64,000 bases of DNA from Fictibacillus phosphorivorans (lineage in GTDB: Bacteria > Bacillota > Bacilli > Bacillales > Fictibacillaceae), in assembly GCF_001629705.1 (NCBI RefSeq), contig NZ_CP015378.1, positions 1,674,001 through 1,738,000 of the forward strand. The letters run 5' to 3'. A program made the translations under genes and the position numbers. Positions 58,127-64,000 of the stretch are shown one piece after another; the first letter of the stretch is position 1; every line of letters begins with the position of its first letter. The notes under the pieces are model-generated. The model was not told the DNA's origin. It searched no databases and saw only the letters and a list, made by a program, of their open reading frames with translations.

Positions 58127-58379
58127 GTTTTTAGGTATCTTTTTCAAAAATGGGCTTAGCGTTTTCAGAATGCCCCAAACATAGGAGTTGCTCATGAATA
58201 TAATGGTGTTGATTGAAAGCTTATGATCGTGTTTATTAACGTATAGCGTTTTAAAAATAGGAGTTATACCGTTGTGCAGAATGTCTTTCTGTAACCAGAT
58301 AGGCGGGGTGTTCATATGATGGTGAACGTGGATAGCAATCCCCTGCAAGAAAAGGAACAACGGAGAAAGGGGAGAAAGA
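58127..58379. other. Gene-poor gap before spoVFA
   Basis: No supported gene is seen on the + strand. In B. subtilis ymxH lies here, and I cannot find it. A minus-strand frame of up to 90 codons spans 58360 to 58088, running through the mlpA terminator, but has no ribosome site. Two AGGAGTT segments (58183 and 58259) precede only trivially short frames. CATATGATG at 58314-58322 weakly recalls the sigma-K -10, which would suit spoVFA, but no matching -35 is clear. Confidence 0.6.
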
Positions 58380-59270
58380 ATGTTAACGGATTTGCATATC
58401 GCGGTTTTTGGCGGCGATGCGAGACAGTTAGAAGTTATTCGGAAACTAACAGAACTGGATGCGATACTTACTCTTATTGGTTATGACCAACTTGATCATG
58501 GATTCACAGGAGCTTCAAAGATGGATATAGATGAAGTAGACTTTTCAAAGTTAGACAGCATCATTCTGCCTGTAAGTGGAACTGGACTGCAGGGGGAGAT
58601 CGATACGATTTTCTCTAATAAAAAAATGATTCTTACAGAAGACCATCTTAAAAAGACAAAAAACCACTGCCAAGTATTTTCAGGTATAAGCAATTCTTAT
58701 TTAGATGCTATCACAAAAAACAGCAATAGAAAGCTAACGAAATTATTTGAAAGAGATGACGTTGCGATCTATAACAGCATCCCTACTGTGGAAGGAACGA
58801 TCATGATGGTCATCCAGCACACAGATATCACCATCCATCAATCCAATACAGTTGTTCTAGGGTTCGGGCGTGTAGGAATGAGTGTAGCAAGAACATTCCA
58901 ATCTTTAGGAGCGCGTGTGAAAGTGGGAGCGAGAAAATCTGAGCATATGGCAAGAATCTCTGAGATGGGCATGATTCCTTTTCATTTAGATGATTTAAAG
59001 AATGAAGTCTATGAAACAGATGTTTGCATTAATACGATTCCCACACAGATTGTTAATGCTGATGTGATCTCAAAGTTTCCTTCACATACATTAGTTGTTG
59101 ATCTTGCTTCAAAACCTGGAGGAACTGATTTTAGGTATGCAGAAAAACGCGGGATCAAAGCTCTTCTTGCACCAGGCTTGCCAGGAATTGTTGCTCCTAA
59201 AACAGCGGGTAAGATTGTTGCAAATGTACTTTCGCAGCTCTTAATCAATGAATTTAAGCGGAAGGGGTAA
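58380..59270 (+). CDS. spoVFA: Dipicolinate synthase subunit A (SpoVFA, DpaA)
   Basis: This 296-residue protein has an N-terminal domain and a NAD(P)-binding Rossmann domain with VLGFGRVGMSVARTF near residues 159-173 and VVDLASKPGG near 240-249. With SpoVFB it oxidises dihydrodipicolinate to dipicolinic acid in the mother cell, for loading into the spore. Start follows AAAGGGGAG. It overlaps or abuts spoVFB. The asd-dapG-dapA genes downstream supply its substrate. Confidence 0.95.
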   Translation: MLTDLHIAVFGGDARQLEVIRKLTELDAILTLIGYDQLDHGFTGASKMDIDEVDFSKLDSIILPVSGTGLQGEIDTIFSNKKMILTEDHLKKTKNHCQVFSGISNSYLDAITKNSNRKLTKLFERDDVAIYNSIPTVEGTIMMVIQHTDITIHQSNTVVLGFGRVGMSVARTFQSLGARVKVGARKSEHMARISEMGMIPFHLDDLKNEVYETDVCINTIPTQIVNADVISKFPSHTLVVDLASKPGGTDFRYAEKRGIKALLAPGLPGIVAPKTAGKIVANVLSQLLINEFKRKG

Positions 59271-59275
59271 TGAAG

Positions 59276-59869
59276 ATGGATTTTAAAGGTAAACATATCG
59301 GGTTTGGCTTAACAGGATCTCATTGTACGTACGATGCCGTGTTTCCACAGATTCAAAAGCTCGTTGAGTTAGGAGCGAACGTTTCTCCATTTTTTACACA
59401 TACCGTAGGACACACGACTACTCGTTTTGGAGTAGAAGGGGAATGGGTGGAAAAGATTAAAGAGATTACTGGAAACGAACCAGTAGATTCCATCGTAAAG
59501 GCTGAGCCATTCGGACCGAAAACACCACTTGATTGTATGGTCATTGCACCATTGACAGGAAATTCAATAAGCAAATTCGCTAATGCGATGACAGATTCTC
59601 CTGTATTAATGGGTGCAAAAGCAACACTTCGCAATCAAAAACCAGTCGTTCTCGGTATATCTACGAACGATGGTCTAGGATTGAACGGTGTAAACATCAT
59701 GAGATTGATGGCAACTAAGAATATCTATTTCATACCATTCAGCCAAGACGATCCAGTCAAAAAGCAAAATTCATTAGTCGCTCATATGGATACTCTCATT
59801 GAAACGATCGAGCTCGCGATTCAAGGGATACAGCTCCAGCCTGTTCTTAGGGTAAGAGATTTAGGATAA
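59276..59869 (+). CDS. spoVFB: Dipicolinate synthase subunit B (SpoVFB, DpaB)
   Basis: This 197-residue flavoprotein-like subunit has FKGKHIGFGLTGSHCTYD at the N-terminus and CMVIAPLTGNSISKFANAMT near residues 82-101, as in the flavoprotein fold. ATG 59276 is preferred because GGAAGGGG is 8 bases upstream; ATG 59270 overlaps the spoVFA stop and is an alternative. Confidence 0.95.
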   Translation: MDFKGKHIGFGLTGSHCTYDAVFPQIQKLVELGANVSPFFTHTVGHTTTRFGVEGEWVEKIKEITGNEPVDSIVKAEPFGPKTPLDCMVIAPLTGNSISKFANAMTDSPVLMGAKATLRNQKPVVLGISTNDGLGLNGVNIMRLMATKNIYFIPFSQDDPVKKQNSLVAHMDTLIETIELAIQGIQLQPVLRVRDLG

Positions 59870-59946
59870 TCGATGAAACAACAGAAGAAAATCCGTTCAT
59901 AACACCAAAGTTTATGATAAAATATGATAAATTATATGGATTAACT

Positions 59947-59975
59947 AGGAGAAACTAAATCTTTGAGTTTCTCCT
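59947..59975 (+). promoter_or_regulatory. Hairpin in the asd leader
   Basis: AGGAGAAACT 59947-59956 and AGTTTCTCCT 59966-59975 are perfect 10-base complements with a 9-base loop, followed by a T-rich but interrupted stretch. It could end the spoVF transcript or act in the asd leader. Several TATGAT-like boxes just upstream (59913 and 59923) lack clear -35 partners. It does not resemble a lysine riboswitch in length. Confidence 0.6.
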
Positions 59976-60021
59976 TCTGTTGTAGATTGCTTACCTTAAA
60001 CAATAAAGGAGTTAATAAAGT

Positions 60022-61065
60022 ATGAGTCAAAAATCATTTCATGTAGCTGTAGTAGGAGCGACTGGCGCGGTAGGCCAGCAGATGTTAAATACGTTAAGTG
60101 AAAAAAACTTTCCAATAAAAAAGTTATCTCTTCTTGCAAGTAAAAGATCAGCAGGACAGGTCATCACATTTAATGGAGAACCTCATACGATTCAAGAAGC
60201 AACTCCTGAAGCTTTTGAAGGTGTTGATCTAGCATTGTTCTCTGCTGGTGGTTCTGTATCCAAAGCTCTTGCACACGAAGCGGTGAAGAGAGGTGCGATC
60301 GTTGTAGACAACACGAGCGCATTCAGAATGGATCCGAACGTACCACTCGTTGTACCTGAAGTAAATGAAGAAGACCTATTAAAACATAATGGGATCATCG
60401 CGAATCCGAACTGTTCAACGATTCAGATGGTCGTTGCTCTTCAGCCTCTTCATGAAAAGTTCGGCCTCAAAAAAGTAATCGTATCTACTTATCAGGCTGT
60501 ATCAGGTGCTGGAGCTAAAGCTGTTGAAGAACTAAAAGAACAATCAAGAGCAATTTTGAACGATGAACCTTTTGAAGCTTCTATCATGCCTTGTGCCTCA
60601 GACAAGAAACACTATCAGATCGCTTTTAACGCAGTTCCACAAATTGATAAATTTGAAGAGAACGGATATACGTTTGAAGAGCTTAAGATGATGAACGAAA
60701 CAAAGAAAATCATGCATTTAGAGAATTTGGAGATTGCTGCAACTTGCGTGCGCTTACCGGTTGAGACTGGACATTCAGAATCTTTATATGCAGAGTTTGA
60801 GAATGGTAACCCTTCCGTTCAAGAAATAAGAGAACTACTTAAAACAGCCCCTGGCATCACACTTCAGGATCAACCTGAAGAACAGATCTATCCTATGCCA
60901 GCAATAGCTGCAGGACTGCCTGACGTATTTGTTGGTAGAATACGTAAAGACTTAGACCGCGATAACGCATATCACATGTGGGTCGTGTCAGATAACTTAC
61001 TTAAAGGTGCTGCATATAACTCCGTACAAATCGCAGAGAGCTTAATTAAATTAAATCTGCTTTAA
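60022..61065 (+). CDS. asd: Aspartate-semialdehyde dehydrogenase
   Basis: This 347-residue enzyme reduces aspartyl phosphate to the semialdehyde, a branch point to lysine/diaminopimelate, threonine and methionine. It has VVGATGAVGQQML (NADP-binding) and catalytic Cys131 in ANPNCSTIQM; GHSESLYAEF includes the substrate region. Ribosome site AAAGGAG. First gene of asd-dapG-dapA. Confidence 0.97.
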   Translation: MSQKSFHVAVVGATGAVGQQMLNTLSEKNFPIKKLSLLASKRSAGQVITFNGEPHTIQEATPEAFEGVDLALFSAGGSVSKALAHEAVKRGAIVVDNTSAFRMDPNVPLVVPEVNEEDLLKHNGIIANPNCSTIQMVVALQPLHEKFGLKKVIVSTYQAVSGAGAKAVEELKEQSRAILNDEPFEASIMPCASDKKHYQIAFNAVPQIDKFEENGYTFEELKMMNETKKIMHLENLEIAATCVRLPVETGHSESLYAEFENGNPSVQEIRELLKTAPGITLQDQPEEQIYPMPAIAAGLPDVFVGRIRKDLDRDNAYHMWVVSDNLLKGAAYNSVQIAESLIKLNLL

Positions 61066-61086
61066 ATATATAAAGAAGGTGCATTC

Positions 61087-62352
61087 ATGAAGATAATCGT
61101 TCAAAAATTTGGGGGAACTTCTTTAAAAGATGATACAGGCCGCATTGAGGCGATTCGTCATATAAAAAACGCGGTAGAAGAAGGTTATAAAGTCGTTTGT
61201 GTCGTTTCAGCGATGGGACGTTTGGGTGATCCGTATGCGACAGACACTTTATTAAGCCTTTTAGGAGATAAAAACAAGATTTCGAATCGAGAACAAGATC
61301 TTTTGTTGTCTTGCGGCGAAATTATTTCATCGGTCGTATTTTCTGGGTTGTTAAATGAAAATGGTCTTTCATCTGTAGCTTTAACAGGACCTCAAGCAGG
61401 ATTCAGAACTAATGATGACTTTTCGAACGCGCGAATTATCGATATGAAAGTCGATCGCATCAAGTCGGAACTTGAAAACAATCAAGTAGTAGTCGTTGCA
61501 GGTTATCAAGGACAATCAAAATCTGGGGATATCGCAACACTCGGAAGAGGCGGAAGTGATACGAGTGCTTCAGCCTTAGGTGCTGCTTTAGAAGCTGAAT
61601 TTATTGATATCTTTACAGATGTAGAAGGAGTCATGACTGCTGACCCTAGACTTGTTAAAGATGCAAGACCTTTATCTGTCGTAACCTATGCAGAGATCTG
61701 CAACATGGCGTATCAAGGTGCCAAGGTCATTCATCCACGTGCTGTAGAGATCGCTATGCAAGCGAAGATTCCGTTACGCATCCGTTCAACGTATTCTGAT
61801 CTTCCAGGAACGCTTGTTACATCAGCTGTAAAAGGTCCTCTTGGTAAAGATGTTCAAGAATCAATCATTACGGGTATTGCACATGTTTCTAACATTACCC
61901 AAATTAAAGTGTATGCGAACGATGGTCAGTATGATCTTCACACAAAAGTGTTCAAAGCGATGGCACAAGAACAAATATCAGTAGACTTTATTAACATTAG
62001 TCCAAAAGGTGTCGTCTATACGATCATGGAAGATAAGACAGATTTGGCATTAGCAAAATTAAAGGATCTAGGATACGAACCTGAAGTGAACCGAGATTGT
62101 GCCAAAGTATCAGCAGTTGGAGCTGGTATCGCAGGAACGCCGGGAGTTACAGCAGCTATCGTAGAATCTCTGTCCAGCAGAAACATACAAATCTTACAAT
62201 CTGCAGACTCGCATACTACGATTTGGGTTCTTGTAAAGAAAGCAGATCTTATTGAATCAGTAAATGCTCTTCATTCCGCTTTTCGTTTGAATGAGGAAGG
62301 AATATCTGCAAACTTACAAGAAATCGTACAGCAGCAGTTTAATGAGTATTGA
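61087..62352 (+). CDS. dapG: Aspartate kinase I (diaminopimelate-sensitive type)
   Basis: This 421-residue aspartokinase has VQKFGGTSLKDDTGR at the N-terminus, TLGRGGSDTSASALG near residues 155-169 and two C-terminal ACT domains (about 270-340 and 345-410; VSAVGAGIAGTPGVTAAIVE). The context with asd and dapA matches B. subtilis dapG, the isozyme inhibited by meso-diaminopimelate; that regulation is inferred from context. Ribosome site GAAGGTG. Confidence 0.95.
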   Translation: MKIIVQKFGGTSLKDDTGRIEAIRHIKNAVEEGYKVVCVVSAMGRLGDPYATDTLLSLLGDKNKISNREQDLLLSCGEIISSVVFSGLLNENGLSSVALTGPQAGFRTNDDFSNARIIDMKVDRIKSELENNQVVVVAGYQGQSKSGDIATLGRGGSDTSASALGAALEAEFIDIFTDVEGVMTADPRLVKDARPLSVVTYAEICNMAYQGAKVIHPRAVEIAMQAKIPLRIRSTYSDLPGTLVTSAVKGPLGKDVQESIITGIAHVSNITQIKVYANDGQYDLHTKVFKAMAQEQISVDFINISPKGVVYTIMEDKTDLALAKLKDLGYEPEVNRDCAKVSAVGAGIAGTPGVTAAIVESLSSRNIQILQSADSHTTIWVLVKKADLIESVNALHSAFRLNEEGISANLQEIVQQQFNEY

Positions 62353-62364
62353 GGAGTGAAGGAA

Positions 62365-63234
62365 ATGGATTTCGGAAGTATTAGCACCGCGATGGTAACA
62401 CCTTTTGACAGCAAAGGAAACATTGACTTTGGCAGAACGACAAAATTGGTTAACCATCTGATCAATAATGGAACAGATAGTCTAGTCGTAGCAGGGACTA
62501 CAGGAGAATCTGCCACATTAACGACAGAAGAAAAAGTAGCCCTTTTTAAACACGTTGTAAAAGTGGTAGATAAAAGAGTTCCTGTGATCGCTGGAACGGG
62601 AAGCAACAATACGAAAGCTTCCATCGATCTTTCAAAAAAGGCTGAAGAAATCGGTGTGGATGCGATTATGATCGTAGCGCCCTATTATAATAAACCGAGT
62701 CAAGAAGGGATCATCGCCCATTATAAAGCGATCGCAAGTGCTGTAAGCCTTCCGATCATGGCTTATAATATCCCGGGAAGATCAGTGATCTCATTCTCTG
62801 TTGATACAGTGCTTCGACTAGCTGAAGTGCCAAACATCGTGGCGTTGAAAGATGCTGGTGGGAATTTAGATACGATGAGTGAAGTGATTGAAAATACACC
62901 TGAGGATTTTGTTGTTTACAGCGGAGACGACGGATTAACCCTTCCATCTCTAGCGATAGGAAGTGCAGGAATCGTTTCAGTGGCTTCACATGTGATCGGA
63001 AACGAGATGCAAGAGATGATCAAGGCGTTTAGAGACGGTGAGAATAGAGAAGCTGCGCGTATTCATCGAAAGTTGCTTCCGGTTATGCAAGAGCTTTTTA
63101 AAGCGCCGAGTCCCGCTCCGGTTAAGACAGCCCTACAAGTAAAAGGACTGGATGTTGGCGGCGTTAGATTGCCGTTACTGCCTTTAAATCAATCTGAAAG
63201 AGAAGCTCTCTCTAACAGATTAAATAGCTTATAA
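62365..63234 (+). CDS. dapA: 4-hydroxy-tetrahydrodipicolinate synthase
   Basis: This 289-residue TIM-barrel aldolase condenses aspartate semialdehyde with pyruvate. It has VVAGTTGESATLT, PIMAYNIPGR (catalytic Tyr) and Schiff-base Lys162 in NIVALKDAGGN. ATG 62365 is preferred as start because GAGGAG at 62351-62356 is 8 bases away; GTG 62356 overlaps that site. Its product feeds both peptidoglycan and the dipicolinate made by SpoVFAB. Confidence 0.97.
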   Translation: MDFGSISTAMVTPFDSKGNIDFGRTTKLVNHLINNGTDSLVVAGTTGESATLTTEEKVALFKHVVKVVDKRVPVIAGTGSNNTKASIDLSKKAEEIGVDAIMIVAPYYNKPSQEGIIAHYKAIASAVSLPIMAYNIPGRSVISFSVDTVLRLAEVPNIVALKDAGGNLDTMSEVIENTPEDFVVYSGDDGLTLPSLAIGSAGIVSVASHVIGNEMQEMIKAFRDGENREAARIHRKLLPVMQELFKAPSPAPVKTALQVKGLDVGGVRLPLLPLNQSEREALSNRLNSL

Positions 63235-63245
63235 AAAGTAGTAAA

Positions 63246-63275
63246 GAAGGGCTTCGCATGCGAAGCTCTTTTTTC
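63246..63275 (+). terminator. Rho-independent terminator after dapA
   Basis: AAGGGCTTCGC and GCGAAGCTCTT pair closely with an AT centre, followed by TTTTTTC. Confidence 0.9.
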
Positions 63276-63302
63276 TTATGTACTCATCAGCGATCAATAT
63301 AA

Positions 63303-63338
63303 ACAAGCCCCCGTCGTACATAGACAGGAGCTTTTTTA
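63303..63338 (+). terminator. Possible second terminator downstream of dapA
   Basis: AAGCCCCCGTC and GACAGGAGCTT form an 11-position stem with two mismatches and a GTACATA loop, followed by TTTTTT. It may back up the first terminator. Confidence 0.6.
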
Positions 63339-63393
63339 ATAGGTGAGCGTATTAGTGTTGTCGCGTTTTGTCGAAGATTGTTTAATAAATTTT

Positions 63394-63477
63394 ATCCGTG
63401 AAATTATTGACTCTATACGTGAATATATTTTGATTTACCGTGAAAATAAAATGGATTACCGTGAAATTATTAAACGT
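63394..63477. repeat. Four-unit tandem repeat with exact 21-bp period
   Basis: CGTGAA occurs at 63397, 63418, 63439 and 63460, exactly 21 bases apart, each in a degenerate unit of the form TACCGTGAAAATAAAATGGAT. Because 21 is a multiple of three, the + frame gives a seven-residue pattern (IREIIDS, IREYILI, YRENKMD, YREIIKR). Confidence 0.8.
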
Positions 63478-63551
63478 TGCGATTTCTACAAACAAAAACT
63501 TTCACTTAAACTAGATCGAATTGAAGTCGCATCATCTTTTTATAAACAAAA

Positions 63552-63589
63552 AGGCTTTGATTCAATCAAGAAACATTGAATCAAAGCCT
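63552..63589. terminator. Perfect 15-bp hairpin, probably a bidirectional terminator
   Basis: AGGCTTTGATTCAAT 63552-63566 and ATTGAATCAAAGCCT 63575-63589 are exact complements with loop CAAGAAAC. On the minus strand the stem is followed by five T; on the plus strand by CAATTTT. The minus-strand signal is the better terminator. Confidence 0.75.
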
Positions 63590-63854
63590 CAATTTTATTC
63601 AATTATGATATTTCCGACTCAGTTTTATGTCTCTTCCTATCCTCATATTGGGGCAGTCCAGACTCAGTCAACAGTCAAGAAAGTGTTCTCTGCCTTCAAT
63701 CATCTTACTTTTGACTTCGACACTCCCATTGTAGCAAAAAAGGTGAGACTACGAAGGCGCTTTGCAAAGGGGGGGATGTAAATAGACTAAGACCAGAGTT
63801 CAAAAACAATTAGGAAACACTTTAACCTTATTTTTATTTGTACTTTGCTCAGTC

Positions 63855-63884
63855 TTGTTTTGTATTCCTCTCATAGAGTATAAT
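63855..63884 (+). promoter_or_regulatory. Sigma-A promoter of rnjB
   Basis: TTGTTT 63855-63860 and a perfect TATAAT 63879-63884, spacer 18, about 60 bases before the rnjB start. Confidence 0.75.
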
Positions 63885-63946
63885 GTTTTTAAGTGACGTG
63901 ATCGGGATTCATTTTTTTTACATACAACATAGGAGGAATATACACA

Positions 63947-64000
63947 TTGTCAAAACAAAATAGAGATAAAATTAAAGTTTTTGCCCTGGGCGGAGTCGGT
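63947..64000 (+). CDS. rnjB: Ribonuclease J (RnjB), N-terminal 18 codons, cut by window edge
   Basis: TTG 63947 behind AGGAGGA begins MSKQNRDKIKVFALGGVG, the start of the RNase J metallo-beta-lactamase fold (the family continues EIGKN). Position after dapA matches B. subtilis rnjB (ymfA). RNase J2 pairs with J1 in RNA decay. Only 18 residues are visible, so J2 versus J1 rests on gene order. Confidence 0.85.
   Translation, partial: MSKQNRDKIKVFALGGVG

Larger units (their letters stand above)
63276..63854. other. Gene-poor stretch between dapA and the rnjB promoter
   Basis: After the dapA terminator come a second hairpin (63303-63338), a four-unit 21-bp repeat (63394-63477), a perfect 15-bp hairpin (63552-63589), and about 260 bases with no clear signal. 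A 78-codon frame from GTG 63343 to TGA 63579 covers the repeat and ends inside the hairpin, but it has no good ribosome site and no family I recognise. An 86-codon frame at 63521-63781 also looks non-coding. Confidence 0.6.

Noticed and set aside
63521..63781. 86-codon + frame before rnjB
   Set aside because: It crosses the 15-bp hairpin, has no ribosome site and an unnatural composition.
1..64000. Mobile elements, prophage, CRISPR arrays, defence systems, tRNA or rRNA genes
   Set aside because: None seen: gene order is conserved Bacillus core throughout, there are no transposase or integrase genes apart from the chromosomal xerC end, and no regularly spaced direct repeats of CRISPR type.

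Overview
This window is chromosomal DNA of an aerobic, motile, endospore-forming member of the Bacillaceae. The reasons are the low-GC Bacillus-type sequence, SD-rich starts with many TTG codons, PolC-type polymerase III, CodY, the dipicolinate synthase genes spoVFA/spoVFB, the sporulation gene ylxY, and a gene order that follows the Bacillus subtilis xerC (codV) to rnjB (ymfA) segment almost gene for gene. A Fictibacillus-like genus is possible, but the sequence alone does not prove it. All recognised genes lie on the + strand.

Layout. (1) 1-2936: the 3' end of xerC, then hslV (clpQ), hslU (clpY) and codY, closed by a strong terminator. (2) 2937-3367: a non-coding region upstream of the flagellar operon, with a likely sigma-A promoter near 3285-3312. 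(3) 3368-31618: the complete fla/che operon, flgB-flgC-fliE-fliF-fliG-fliH-fliI-fliJ-ylxF-fliK-flgD-ylzH-flgE-swrD-fliL-fliM-fliY-cheY-fliO-fliP-fliQ-fliR-flhB-flhA-flhF-flhG-cheB-cheA-cheW-cheC-cheD-sigD, then fapA, a small uncharacterised gene and swrB. It covers basal body, C-ring, export apparatus, hook, chemotaxis signalling and the late-gene sigma factor in one tightly packed, often overlapping transcription unit. Its one visible lesion is an in-frame TAG inside fliJ. (4) 31619-35157: rpsB-tsf with a structured leader and an intergenic hairpin, a GC-rich folded intergenic repeat, then pyrH-frr. (5) 35158-41078: uppS-cdsA-dxr-rseP-proS (isoprenoid and phospholipid synthesis, intramembrane proteolysis, prolyl-tRNA synthesis). 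(6) 41079-45528: polC. (7) 45529-50936: rimP-nusA-ylxR-ylxQ-infB-ylxP-rbfA (ribosome maturation, transcription elongation, initiation factor 2). (8) 50937-55636: truB, ribF, rpsO and pnp, with a promoter and a structured leader before rpsO. (9) 55637-58126: ylxY and mlpA. (10) 58380-63275: spoVFA-spoVFB, then asd-dapG-dapA, the aspartate/diaminopimelate branch that supplies the substrate for spore dipicolinate. (11) 63276-64000: a gene-poor stretch with extra hairpins and a 21-bp-period tandem repeat, then the promoter and first 18 codons of rnjB.

Most of the window is ordinary conserved Bacillus core genome, and I found no mobile element, CRISPR array, tRNA, rRNA or defence system. The points most worth a second look are the nonsense codon in fliJ, the folded repeat before pyrH, the 21-bp repeat array and possible antisense small RNA before rnjB, the uncharacterised small gene between fapA and swrB, and several structured leaders.
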